Below are positions 44,663 through 52,834 of a stretch of 64,000 bases of DNA, piece by piece. The DNA comes from Vampirovibrio sp. (GTDB taxonomy: Bacteria > Cyanobacteriota > Vampirovibrionia > Vampirovibrionales > JAJTHC01): NCBI GenBank assembly GCA_024998755.1, contig JACEUU010000003.1:1178001-1242000 (forward strand), in the 5' to 3' direction. The notes below the pieces were generated by a model, which worked only from the letters and a program-made list of their open reading frames with translations, was not told where the DNA came from and made no database searches. A program made the position numbers and the translations under genes. How positions within the stretch are numbered: position 1 is the stretch's first letter; each line of letters starts with the position of its first letter.

Positions 44663-45571
44663 CTATATCATACCCACAAGGTTAGGAGTTACATTATGAA
44701 ACTTTGTTCGTTTGTTTAATATTACTGTTTTTTCAAGTCTGCTACAAAATTTGATAGCTTCAGGAACTTTAATAATTATTGGCTCAACTATTTTAGAAGG
44801 TAACCTCCAAACAAATCTAAATTCTTTTTGATCAGCATATTCTAAATTTTTTACAAAGAGGTTTGTCAAACTCGTGATATTTAATTGTTCAGTTGAAAGT
44901 TGGTCAAAATTATAGTCTTTTGGGACTTCACTGACCAAAACATTATTTTTTCTATATAAACAAGGAGCTACTCTTTGTTCCATAGCACCTAAAACTTTAG
45001 ATATAGCTGTTTGAAAACCTTTTATATCTATAATTTCATATCCGTCATTGTAATTAAATTCATTCATCATCATATAAGTTGGAACATCATTGAAACAACA
45101 AAAAACATAGTGATTGTAACCACCTTGTAGTAGCGTAAAGCTAGTCCTCTCACTATTTCTTAAAACCTGTACAAAAAAGCCTTCGCTAGCATCTCCTACC
45201 TGCGTATGCTGAAATCTTCTATAATATTCAAAAGTCCCTAATTGTATAGTCCCATCATTGAAAAAAGAATCAATATGTTCTTTTTTCCCAAGTTTTATTA
45301 TAGGGTCTTGATTCATTTTAGAGAACAATATCTCTGTAGGATAAGTTAGGTCTGATAATGTAACCAATGGCAATGGACTTCCAATTGGGACTCTATATAT
45401 AAGATGGCTTGCATAAGTTCTAATCTCTTGATCAGTAAGATTGGGATTGCAAATTACATACGCACCAAATACCGCACTTTGATTTGATTTATTTAAAAAT
45501 TTTGAAGTAGAATCTATCTGTTCATCTGGAGATTGAATTGCAAAACCATTACCTGGCTCAAGCATAATCAT
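44663..45571 (-). CDS. Low-GC orphan protein
   Basis: 302 residues, no signal peptide or membrane segment. The base composition is visibly more AT-rich than the neighbouring RND operon. It ends nine bases from the permease stop, convergently. A central stretch, IDSFFNDGTIQLGTFEYYRR followed by GDASEGF, and a later DQKEFRFVWRLP recall proteins of the DUF2971 kind, where a small beta domain ends in an E-x-R motif. This is only a resemblance. Such genes are frequent cargo in defence-rich islands. It is the first accessory gene on the left side of the island. Confidence 0.6.
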   Translation of the reverse strand: MIMLEPGNGFAIQSPDEQIDSTSKFLNKSNQSAVFGAYVICNPNLTDQEIRTYASHLIYRVPIGSPLPLVTLSDLTYPTEILFSKMNQDPIIKLGKKEHIDSFFNDGTIQLGTFEYYRRFQHTQVGDASEGFFVQVLRNSERTSFTLLQGGYNHYVFCCFNDVPTYMMMNEFNYNDGYEIIDIKGFQTAISKVLGAMEQRVAPCLYRKNNVLVSEVPKDYNFDQLSTEQLNITSLTNLFVKNLEYADQKEFRFVWRLPSKIVEPIIIKVPEAIKFCSRLEKTVILNKRTKFHNVTPNLVGMI

Positions 45572-45637
45572 TTGTATATTACTTTCAAGAAATGGTGGAG
45601 CGAAATAAACGGAATTAGACCCCTATTCTATCACATC

Positions 45638-46132
45638 CTACCCGCAAAGCTGAGGGGCTTGTTTTAGCCAGCCAGCCGTTTTAAACTGGCTTTCTATCGT
45701 TTTATTTTTGAGTTTAATTTTGTAGTAGCCTGTTGAAACCCCCGTATTTGAGAGCGTTTCAAACGTTACTTCGGCTACAGCGGGGTATTCATAGGTGCTT
45801 GCGGATTCTTTGTAAAATGCAGCCCCCCCGTTTTTGAGGCTTTCGGTTTCAGCAACAAAACGGTAGCGGATGTTTTTAACGGCGGGCTTGCGAAAATTTT
45901 CCAATTGATTATAAAAATTGAACGTTAGCTTGGGGAAGGGTTGATGGGTGTTGTTTTGGATATCTAACTGAATGGCGGCACCATCCCACGGGGCACAGGA
46001 ATAACTAAGCGTGCCAGTGGCAGTGCTGGTCGATTGGTTGTTGGCTTGCGGTTTGGCGAAGGTGGTGCATCCGCCAAGGAAGGTGGCAACACTGCCAATA
46101 GAAATAAGGCTAAGAATGAAAGCTCTCTTCAT
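45638..46132 (-). CDS. Putative lipoprotein
   Basis: 164 residues. The signal ends in a lipobox (TFLGGC, then TTFAKP), so it is probably lipid-anchored. A beta-rich domain follows (AAIQLDIQNNTHQPFPKLTF, YYKIKLKNKTIESQFKT). No recognised family. It may belong to the host chromosome rather than the island. The 213 bases to the next gene hold no other feature I can name. Confidence 0.7.
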   Translation of the reverse strand: MKRAFILSLISIGSVATFLGGCTTFAKPQANNQSTSTATGTLSYSCAPWDGAAIQLDIQNNTHQPFPKLTFNFYNQLENFRKPAVKNIRYRFVAETESLKNGGAAFYKESASTYEYPAVAEVTFETLSNTGVSTGYYKIKLKNKTIESQFKTAGWLKQAPQLCG

Positions 46133-46345
46133 GGATATTTCCCGCTGATAAAAATAAAATGGTGGGAGGGTGTAGACGTATTTAGAACTTTTTTAAGAGA
46201 GGAGGCGGAGTATTTGACCATCCTATTAAAAGAAGTTGCATGAAAATACGCTAAAGCAACAACCCACACTAGACGCAATTAGAACTCTATTCTATCACGT
46301 TTTTTTATTGTTAATATAACCCACCTAACAGGAGCATCTTTCGCC

Positions 46346-46825
46346 ATGGCACAAGCAATAACCGTAACCGAAACCGATGGAAATAACGTTAATCTCGTCA
46401 TCCCCACCGAGGAAAATCAATCGCCCCAAGAGGTACTGGCTAAAATGACAGGCTACAAAAACCCTGAAGCCAACAACTACCTACTCAATCAACTTTATCG
46501 TATTGTAGGGAAAGACCAACTACCCGCCGCCATGGCACTAATGGATGGCATCGCCCCACAAACACCCCTTGAAGGCATCATGGCAGTGCAACTGGTAACG
46601 CTCCACCACATGACGCAAACCTTCGCTAGCAAAATGAATAACGATGGTAACACCTACGCTCAAAACGACGGCATCGTCAACCGAACAACCAAGCTTGTAC
46701 GGGCTTCCACCGCACTAATGGAAACCCTCATTAAAAGCCGTAACCAAGGCAAACAGGTGATTCAAGTACAACACGTTACCGTTAATGAAGGCGGTCAAGC
46801 GATGCTAGGGCAAGCCTCCCGCTAG
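46346..46825 (+). CDS. Hypothetical protein paired with the HGGxSTG gene
   Basis: 159 residues, helical, soluble, with no recognised domain. AGGAG-like CAGGAG lies 13 bases before the ATG. The sequence NYLLNQLYRIVGKDQLPAAM and the Gln/Val-rich tail do not place it. It is followed 20 bases later by the HGGxSTG gene, so the two form a small unit. Such pairs occur in integrated elements, so this probably marks mobile DNA. Possibly related to packaging functions; unproven. Confidence 0.6.
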   Translation: MAQAITVTETDGNNVNLVIPTEENQSPQEVLAKMTGYKNPEANNYLLNQLYRIVGKDQLPAAMALMDGIAPQTPLEGIMAVQLVTLHHMTQTFASKMNNDGNTYAQNDGIVNRTTKLVRASTALMETLIKSRNQGKQVIQVQHVTVNEGGQAMLGQASR

Positions 46826-46845
46826 GGGGGGAGGGGAGGGCTATT

Positions 46846-47127
46846 ATGAAAACTGAAGATCTACCTCTTGTCCCGACACTTCACCCTTTTAAGCAATGCG
46901 GAGCAACGGGGAAAAGAAGCGGTTTACCCTGTAAGCAACCTGCTATGAAAAATGGGCGGTGTCGGTTGCATGGGGGAAAATCCACAGGGGCGAAAACGCC
47001 TCAAGGAAAGGCGGGGCAACGCTTGGGTAATTTTAAGCATGGGTGTTATAGCCAAGAAACTAAGGATGAATGGCAGATGATTAAACAGTTGTTTCAGGAC
47101 TGCAAAAACACCATAGAATCGATGTAG
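46846..47127 (+). CDS. HGGxSTG-motif small protein
   Basis: 93 residues. CGATGKRSGLPCKQPAMKNG then RCRLHGGKSTGAKTP forms the known HGGxSTG signature with four cysteines, likely a small zinc-binding unit. The KHGCYSQET part is also typical. These proteins are common beside phage and integrative-element genes. Function is unknown. A terminator follows 68 bases later. Confidence 0.75.
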   Translation: MKTEDLPLVPTLHPFKQCGATGKRSGLPCKQPAMKNGRCRLHGGKSTGAKTPQGKAGQRLGNFKHGCYSQETKDEWQMIKQLFQDCKNTIESM

Positions 47128-47194
47128 TTTTGTCAATAGTTTGGTGAAGAGTCTTGACCAAAAGGGTAAACTGTTTCACAATGATTGTAATAAG

Positions 47195-47244
47195 ACCTCC
47201 CAAGGCTAGGCTTCGGCTCCTCAAAAGGGGAGGTTACTTTTTTT
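47195..47244 (+). terminator. Terminator after the HGGxSTG gene
   Basis: ACCTCCC (47195-47201) pairs with GGGAGGT (47228-47234), with an inner GGCTxxGCTTCGGCTC hairpin and a T7 run at 47238-47244. Confidence 0.65.
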
Positions 47245-47324
47245 GAAGGCACTGCCACTACCACGGGGTATAACGTAAAATTTCAAAAAAGTTTCTGTCG
47301 TGTCGTTACGAGGCTATCGCAGAA

Positions 47325-47912
47325 TTAGCTTCTAACAAAGGCTAACAAGGGTCGATAATCCCCTGCATCGGCGTTACGAAGTGCCGAAATATAGCATCGC
47401 CTCGTTTCACTAACCGCAATTAAACCACCACTTCCCCATGTAAACCGAGATGCACCGAGTTGTCTTAATAATAAATCAGTCGCCAACCGTGCCAAGCGTC
47501 CATTTCCATTCGGGAAAGGATGAATCCATACAAGCCGATGGTGAAAGCGTACCGCAATTTCATCGACTGAAAAAGTGGTGTGTTCAATCCAACACTTGGC
47601 ATCTTCTAACAAATTATGTAAATCGCTACTGATTTTCCAAGCATCTACACCAATGTTACGAGCCGTTTTTCTAAATGTGCCTGCCCATTCCCAAACAGAG
47701 CCAAACATTCGTTTATGTACCGTACGTAGAAACCGTTCGTCCAGTACCGTACGATGTTTTCGGGTAAAAGCCCATCGTTCGGCTTCTAAAATGTTTTCTT
47801 GTTCTATTGCGTTTAGTTCGTGCCGAAACGAAATGAAAGACGGAATTAACCCTTCTTTTTCATCGTCCGTTATCGGGGTGGCGGCATCATCTACTTGAAA
47901 TAATTCTTCCAT
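47325..47912 (-). CDS. Mobile mystery protein B (Fic domain)
   Basis: 195 residues. The Fic motif HPFPNGNGR is complete at residues 131-139, so AMP-transfer chemistry is possible. The upstream WEWAGTFRKTARNIGV block is typical. The overall match is to the 'mobile mystery protein B' family, found next to protein A in mobile elements. No inhibitory alpha-helix motif is obvious in B itself. Start and stop overlap the A gene at TAATG, so the two are translated together. A toxin-antitoxin role is an inference; the pair has not been assigned a clear function that I know of. Confidence 0.85.
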   Translation of the reverse strand: MEELFQVDDAATPITDDEKEGLIPSFISFRHELNAIEQENILEAERWAFTRKHRTVLDERFLRTVHKRMFGSVWEWAGTFRKTARNIGVDAWKISSDLHNLLEDAKCWIEHTTFSVDEIAVRFHHRLVWIHPFPNGNGRLARLATDLLLRQLGASRFTWGSGGLIAVSETRRCYISALRNADAGDYRPLLAFVRS

Positions 47913-48382
47913 TACGCCTCATCCCATAGCCTAGCGGATTTACCCGCTAATAAGTCATCAATTAACTGTTTCCGTTGTATTTCAAACTCTTCCGTGGTGG
48001 TAGATTGATCTTCTAGGTGCATGGTATGCCCTATTTGTTTTAATAAAACATCCGCTTTACGTTTCGCTTGGCTTTCAACGGTGGATTGTAGGCTTTCATG
48101 GGGAATTAAGGCATACACAAATTGACAGCCTAAAGTTTGAGCCATTCGTTCCATGGTGGCTAGGGTTACACTCCCCCTGCATTCACCTTGTTCTATGGTG
48201 GTAACCCTAGTAGCAGAAACGCCTAATTTTAGGGCTAATTGTGCTAAGGTTAGCCCGAGGGCTTCCCGAATAGCTTTTACCCAGCCTTTGGTGGGTGGGG
48301 TCAATAAGGCTATTACTTCAGGGGACATTGTTTGAAAGCGTTTATCTAAATGACGCCTAGCGATGTGATGAGTATTTTTCAT
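47912..48382 (-). CDS. Mobile mystery protein A (XRE-type HTH)
   Basis: 156 residues. The HTH is clear: IREALGLTLAQLALKLGVSA then TRVTTIEQGE. The N-terminal ARRHLDKRF and the C-terminal charged helix match 'mobile mystery protein A'. It probably represses its own promoter, where AT-rich palindromes lie, and may control the Fic partner. A and B overlap by one base. Compare HipB-like antitoxins; the fold is similar, but the partner is Fic and not a kinase. Confidence 0.85.
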   Translation of the reverse strand: MKNTHHIARRHLDKRFQTMSPEVIALLTPPTKGWVKAIREALGLTLAQLALKLGVSATRVTTIEQGECRGSVTLATMERMAQTLGCQFVYALIPHESLQSTVESQAKRKADVLLKQIGHTMHLEDQSTTTEEFEIQRKQLIDDLLAGKSARLWDEA

Positions 48383-48391
48383 AAAATAACC

Positions 48392-48468
48392 TTATATGTT
48401 AATTTTTTACTTTATTATATTAACATATATGTTGATATTTTGATATGTTTTTTAAATATATAAGTTAA
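48392..48468 (-). promoter_or_regulatory. Operator-like palindromes upstream of mystery protein A
   Basis: Repeated TTAACATATA-like units in both orientations occupy the region before the A gene. They include the palindrome AACATATATGTT at 48422-48433, TATATGTTAA at 48393-48402 and ATAAGTTAA near 48460. This is the expected layout for autoregulation by the HTH protein. Confidence 0.55.
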
Positions 48469-48815
48469 TTGAGTGATTGATTAAAAAAGCGTCTGCCGTA
48501 TGCGGTTAGTGCGATGGTAGGGGTTTTTGTTAAAAGATAGAGTTCCCCCTGAAGGTAGCAGATAACCGCTTCTAAGCGTTCCATCTGCCATTGTAGGCGG
48601 TGGGCTACGACGTATTTTGAAATAAACCCTAGCGGTAATAGGATAGTTACCACCGACTGAATATCTTGCGGGGGAATACCTTCAATTTTTTCAATAAGGC
48701 TAGGTGGGGAAGTGTCAAAAGTGCCATAAGGGGGTTTTGGCACTTTTGGCACGAGGGTACTGGGCTGTTTTTCATTTTTTAATTCCACTTTCAATACTGC
48801 CAACCAAGTACCCAT
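48465..48815 (-). CDS. Small hypothetical protein after the primase gene
   Basis: 116 residues. The N-terminal half is Pro-rich. The C-terminal half may fold as a winged helix (IQSVVTILLPLGFISKYVVA, LTAYGRRFF). It starts one base after the primase-fragment stop, so it was translated with it. Probably an accessory protein of the mobile element's replication module. Confidence 0.5.
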   Translation of the reverse strand: MGTWLAVLKVELKNEKQPSTLVPKVPKPPYGTFDTSPPSLIEKIEGIPPQDIQSVVTILLPLGFISKYVVAHRLQWQMERLEAVICYLQGELYLLTKTPTIALTAYGRRFFNQSLN

Positions 48816-48816
48816 G

Positions 48817-49332
48817 TTATGCTTCCCCCTGCCATAAAGGGTTCATGTGGTAGTGAACCGTGGGTCTACCTTCAGTCCGTCGTTCTTCCCGTAGGATGTA
48901 CCCGTGTTCTTCCAACGTATCTAAGGTTTCTTCTATCACCTGTGGCGTATCAAAGCCTTGCCAATGCTTCCGCTTTAATTCCCGCAAGGTAAAAGGGTTG
49001 TTTAACTTTTCGGCTTTTAGCTTTTTCAATAGTACATGAGCTAACGCTAAATGATGACTACCCCCCATGGCGTAAATACGGCGGGCATGGCTAGCTAAAT
49101 AATCGCTCCACGCTAGGGCTTGAATTAACGCCCGTTTGCTGACGTTACCCGTATCGCCATTGGCAAGATGACAAATTAACGCTAAAGAAGGCACTAAAGA
49201 CGCATATTTGGTAAAATGAGCTTCTAGGGTCGGGTTTTCATTGCCGTTTAGGTGGGCTTTTCGCCACGATAAATGCCACTCATCAAAGAAGGGTTGAGCC
49301 TCTTCTGTAAAGCGTAAAAAGTGGATTACTAC
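48817..49332 (-). pseudogene. Primase/helicase (DUF3987-type), C-terminal fragment
   Basis: The reading frame is continuous from the junction at about 49332: HFLRFTEEAQPFFDEWHLSW and LEAHFTKYASLVPSLALICH are typical of the end of DUF3987 proteins of phages and plasmids. It lacks its own proper start (a GTG at 49194 is internal to the domain). Immediately upstream is the stop codon of an unrelated low-GC gene. The N-terminal part of the same kind of protein is at 50760-51200, so the helicase centre has been lost. Confidence 0.75.
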
Positions 49333-50696
49333 CTAAAACGTCCTGATAGAAGATCATCATAAATTTTCTTACTTGATGAAGGAATACTATCTGCAGATAA
49401 AATCTCAATCATTTCTCTAAACTTTATTTTGCATCTATCATGATATTTCAAACGGCTAGAAACTATTGGGCTATTCTTAGGTAACTCTAACATGATTTGT
49501 ATTTCTCGTTGTTTAAATCCTGCAATTAATTTTGTGTAAAAGGGTAAAGCAACAGTTGATGTACCATATTCATTACCAATAGCACAAGTAATAATTGTTT
49601 CGACAAATTCATGTATTATGGATTCTGGAAGAGCTGTTTGTTGTGATAATTCAAGAAGTCTTTCCGCAAAAGGGGGTTCGTTGTAAAAATTATCCATGCT
49701 TTCATGTACTGTTTTTAAACGATTTAATGCTTTTGAGAAAATAGAGTGTTGCTCTCTAAGACTAAGTAGGTGTAGACATCCAAGTTTTTCAAAATAACCT
49801 CTTGAAGCGACTTGTTTATCTTCCTCACCTTTTCCTACATAATCATGGTGTTGATTTATTAAATTGGATAAAACTTTAGGAGTTAGGTTTTGGGGTTCTC
49901 GTGTACAGATACCAATACAATTTAATCTTGTCTCCTCATTGCTTGCTTTATCACAATATATACCATGTAGAGTTGTTAGTATAAAATCTCTTTGTTTATC
50001 ATTGGTTTTTTTGATTTGCTCGACCCAATGTTTTTCTTGTTCTTCCCCTAAGCGTCCTTCTTTCAAAATTTTCCAGAAAACTTTTATATCAACCCCTTGT
50101 GGATCGTTATCTTTATTAAAAGCATATCTCGCACATCTTGAGATAAAGTTAATGACTTCACTATCATCAATACTATTAAGTCCGTCTACGGGATGTGCTG
50201 CAGAATAATTATTTCTGATTTCTCTACATTGGCTAAGTGAAAAATAGCCAGCCTCACTTATCAAACTTAACTCTACACAACATTTTAGTAGTTCAGAATC
50301 TGTAATATCGTTTATTTTTCCATCGGTTAACTCTTTTTCAAGTATTTGAGACGCAACAGTCAAACCGAAATCTATCATTTTATCTCTAAGGCTGAAAATT
50401 GCTGTATTCCAAGCATAATTTATTGCACCATCAAATAAGCCAACACGTAAAGCTATACACATTTTAGCCAAGAGAGGACTTCTGTATTTTTCAGGGATTT
50501 TTGCTATGTGTTTAGGAAGAATATTCCAAGCATCTCGTATTTCGTCGTCGCTTGCAATAATTTCCCTCGGTACTCCTAGTGCGTTGGTTATATTTGTTAG
50601 TAAATGATAATCATTTTCTGCTATGTCTGGTAGTGTCAATTCATTAACAGATAAGGATTGTAAGGCATTCACGGTAGCTAAAGAAGATTCTTTCAT
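49329..50696 (-). CDS. Low-GC protein with HEPN-like motif, inserted in the primase gene
   Basis: 455 residues, all-helical, no membrane segment. Codon use and base composition are more AT-rich than the surrounding island. The motif CREIRNNYSAAHP near residue 157 fits the R-x4-6-H pattern of HEPN ribonucleases (R161, H168, with Asn after the Arg). No other domain is recognised. It is bounded on both sides by fragments of one primase gene, which marks it as recent cargo. HEPN proteins in such places are usually anti-phage toxins; that role here is inference. The motif alone could be chance. Confidence 0.65.
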   Translation of the reverse strand: MKESSLATVNALQSLSVNELTLPDIAENDYHLLTNITNALGVPREIIASDDEIRDAWNILPKHIAKIPEKYRSPLLAKMCIALRVGLFDGAINYAWNTAIFSLRDKMIDFGLTVASQILEKELTDGKINDITDSELLKCCVELSLISEAGYFSLSQCREIRNNYSAAHPVDGLNSIDDSEVINFISRCARYAFNKDNDPQGVDIKVFWKILKEGRLGEEQEKHWVEQIKKTNDKQRDFILTTLHGIYCDKASNEETRLNCIGICTREPQNLTPKVLSNLINQHHDYVGKGEEDKQVASRGYFEKLGCLHLLSLREQHSIFSKALNRLKTVHESMDNFYNEPPFAERLLELSQQTALPESIIHEFVETIITCAIGNEYGTSTVALPFYTKLIAGFKQREIQIMLELPKNSPIVSSRLKYHDRCKIKFREMIEILSADSIPSSSKKIYDDLLSGRFR

Positions 50697-50759
50697 CAGT
50701 TATCCTTGTTAAAAATATTAGGCGGTGAACAGGTATCATTTTTACCATTATAACATTTT

Positions 50760-51200
50760 TTAGTAGAGGTTCAAAGGCGTCAAATCTATGGAGAATTTTA
50801 CCCAACAACCACCAGTAAGAGAGCCTTTACCACTTTGGGAAACTTCCGTAAAGCTAGGGGGAAGCATGGCTAAAATCGGTTCTACCCATGGTAAGGGGTT
50901 GCCTACCGCATCTAAGCTATTGTCTAAATCGACACAAACAAGGGTGTTTTGTAGGGAAAAGCCCACCCCTGCAAAATACTGTGGCATTTTATGCCAAGAA
51001 AAAACGGCTTCTGTAAACGTACCACATTGGGCAAGTTCTGTTGGGTTACAGGGGGCTAACGTGTGCGGATTGTAAGGCACTTTTGAAGGTTTAGCCTGTC
51101 CTTCCTTTGCTACTAGCCGCCAAAGTAACCAGTGGTTTAAGTGTTGCATTTCCGTAGGGAAAAGTGTTTCAAAATTAGGGGTGTTGGTAAGCATTGCCAT
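50760..51200 (-). pseudogene. Phage/plasmid primase, N-terminal fragment
   Basis: The 146 residues match the start of phage-type primases: HWLLWRLVAKEGQAKPSKVP, YNPHTLAPCNPTELAQ, GVGFSLQNTLVCVDLDNS and FTEVSQSGKG. The active-site Asp pair is in VDLDNS. After SGKG the sequence departs from the family and ends at 50760. The missing centre corresponds to where the 455-residue gene begins. Its start overlaps the stop of the upstream small gene (TAATG), so the operon front is intact. Confidence 0.75.
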
Positions 51201-51415
51201 TATAATGATTGTTCCTCATTCGGTTGTGAAAACGACACGGTAACAGGGATAAACACCCGCATTTCAATAAAGGCTTGGCTGAATTTACCTTGCCGTTTAC
51301 TAGGTTGCGATGGGTCTGTTAAATGAGGTATAATGGTGGTATCAAGTTTCAACTGAACTGGTTGATTATTCGCCGATGGATTCGCCTCCGTCGGCTTTTT
51401 CTGTTTAGGCGGCAT
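51200..51415 (-). CDS. Small protein of the replication module
   Basis: 71 residues from the ATG at 51415 (MPPKQKKPTEANPS). The basic N-terminus is followed by VQLKLDTTIIPHLTD and FIEMRVFIPVTVSF. It may be a small DNA- or protein-binding factor; not recognised. It overlaps the end of the preceding 76-residue gene and touches the primase start, an operon-like packing typical of phage and satellite modules. Confidence 0.5.
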   Translation of the reverse strand: MPPKQKKPTEANPSANNQPVQLKLDTTIIPHLTDPSQPSKRQGKFSQAFIEMRVFIPVTVSFSQPNEEQSL

Positions 51416-51635
51416 CTGTTTCGTTTTCCTCTGTGGGTTGTGGGGTGGGGTGTGATAAAGGTTTTTCTTGTGCCTGTTCTTGTTCTTTCTCTTCTGCTTC
51501 TTGCCACTGGTGGAGCAAGGCAAAGAACCCAGAGACGTTATCTAGGATTTCTTGTTCTTCTACATCGTTCAGCCCGCCATAATATGCCTGCATAGGTTGG
51601 AAGGCATCGTCTTCAAACAGTGGGTTGTGTGGCAT
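51405..51635 (-). CDS. Small acidic protein of the replication module
   Basis: 76 residues, strongly acidic C-terminus rich in Glu and Gln, and NPLFEDDAFQPMQAYYGGLN at the start. Not recognised. It is first in the tight run 76-71-primase. Just upstream (51613-51810) a frame without a proper start encodes a possible HTH and CPQCG zinc-ribbon piece (RLYIPKQEVEAIL, LICPQCGC), perhaps a remnant of another small regulator. Confidence 0.45.
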   Translation of the reverse strand: MPHNPLFEDDAFQPMQAYYGGLNDVEEQEILDNVSGFFALLHQWQEAEEKEQEQAQEKPLSHPTPQPTEENETDAA

Positions 51636-51776
51636 GGCAACCGAGCCTCCTTTCCACGCTAGGGAAGTGGAGGTCGTTTAAGCAACCGCATTGAGGGCAT
51701 ATTAGGGTAATGCCTCCCAACGGGCGGAGGATGGCTTCTACTTCTTGTTTAGGAATATAGAGACGATCGCCATAGT

Positions 51777-51803
51777 GAAGCCCAAGGTGTTCTCTTGGGC
51801 TTC
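51777..51803 (-). terminator. Hairpin after the Shedu gene
   Basis: GAAGCCCAAG (51777-51786) pairs perfectly with CTTGGGCTTC (51794-51803). It lies 19 bases after the Shedu stop on the minus strand. There is no T run, so it may be a weak terminator or mRNA-stabilising hairpin between the defence operon and the replication module. Confidence 0.5.
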
Positions 51804-51821
51804 GGATAATTTATATATAAT

Positions 51822-52832
51822 TTAGGATGCAAGATTTTCGGGATGTTCTAACAAGTCTAAAAGTCTTTCCCCTTGTGCTAATAAATGGTCATAAGTCATC
51901 ACCGTAATGTTAAGGAGCCTACTATTCAATCCGTGTAATGCTTTTTGTTGTTTAGAATCCCACTCATTAGAACGTCCTATAATAATGGTTGCTCTTGGAT
52001 GATAAGCTATAATTTCAGGATGATCTCTAAGCCCCTCACTCGCTTCTTCTGAAAACACGTCTAAATATCTATGTACCTGACCAATCGCTTTTGATACCTC
52101 TGCGGAGAAATAGAAGCTGTTATGACTGTCATCTTTGTTAATAACAGTCATATTAGAACGTTTAAGTTCAATAATATCTCGATAGCCACCAATCACCTTT
52201 GGGAGCATAATATCGATTTTATCGCCAGCGGAGATACTGCGTATTTCATCTTTCAGTAAAAAAGCGTTTCCAAATATCCATGTATGCCGTTCACACCATT
52301 GTTGATAAACTTGTTCTGTATTTTCGGAATTCTCAAGGTATTCTTTTAATTCTGAAATAGCGGTTTTCATTTCAGAAAGACGGATAGATGTTTTAAGTGC
52401 TTGCAATAATTCTTGTGAAAACTCAACCGTTTTTAGATGTTCTACAATATCAGGTTGTGTAATAATTGAATCAAAAGCGGCTACTATTTTAGAGACATCC
52501 TCCTCGGTACGGTTAGCTGTGCTATCAGTTTTTAAAACCATAAAAGAACCTTCTGTTCCTTTATTGCAAACGGCTAAACAAGTTTCTAATCCTTGTCGTA
52601 ATTTGATGGTTGCATCAGGATTTAAATTGACACACTTCTTTTCATTTCGAATAAAACCAGATGCTGTTTTCTCAAACGTTTCAATTTTAATTGCTAGTTC
52701 GTCTGGTGTGGTATTATGTTTAATGTAATGTGTAACCAGTGTGATACGTTGTTTCTTGGAGTCGTGGATTATTGTTGTTGTAAAATCTGTGTTACCATTT
52801 TGTGCGGGTATACGTTTAACGGTATTTGGCAT
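51822..52832 (-). CDS. sduA: Shedu-type nuclease (DUF4263)
   Basis: 336 residues. The C-terminal half is a PD-(D/E)xK nuclease of the DUF4263 type: QQWCERHTWIFGNAF, then D207 in GDKIDIMLP, E222-L-K224 in DIIELKR, and Q252-x3-Y256 in GQVHRYLD. PRATIIIGR near the end is also typical. The first 150 residues are a variable sensor region, as in other SduA proteins. Shedu acts against phage by DNA cleavage. It begins two bases after the hsdS stop, so it is translated as the last gene of the restriction operon. Confidence 0.87.
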   Translation of the reverse strand: MPNTVKRIPAQNGNTDFTTTIIHDSKKQRITLVTHYIKHNTTPDELAIKIETFEKTASGFIRNEKKCVNLNPDATIKLRQGLETCLAVCNKGTEGSFMVLKTDSTANRTEEDVSKIVAAFDSIITQPDIVEHLKTVEFSQELLQALKTSIRLSEMKTAISELKEYLENSENTEQVYQQWCERHTWIFGNAFLLKDEIRSISAGDKIDIMLPKVIGGYRDIIELKRSNMTVINKDDSHNSFYFSAEVSKAIGQVHRYLDVFSEEASEGLRDHPEIIAYHPRATIIIGRSNEWDSKQQKALHGLNSRLLNITVMTYDHLLAQGERLLDLLEHPENLAS

Positions 52833-52834
52833 GG

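Noticed and set aside
46149-46170. AAATGGTGGG resembling the tRNA-Val 3' end, as a possible left att site
   Set aside because: Only about ten bases match, which is expected by chance in this composition.
51613-51810. Minus-strand frame with HTH-like and CPQCG zinc-ribbon text
   Set aside because: No acceptable start codon; mentioned as a possible remnant in the neighbouring entry but not listed as a gene.
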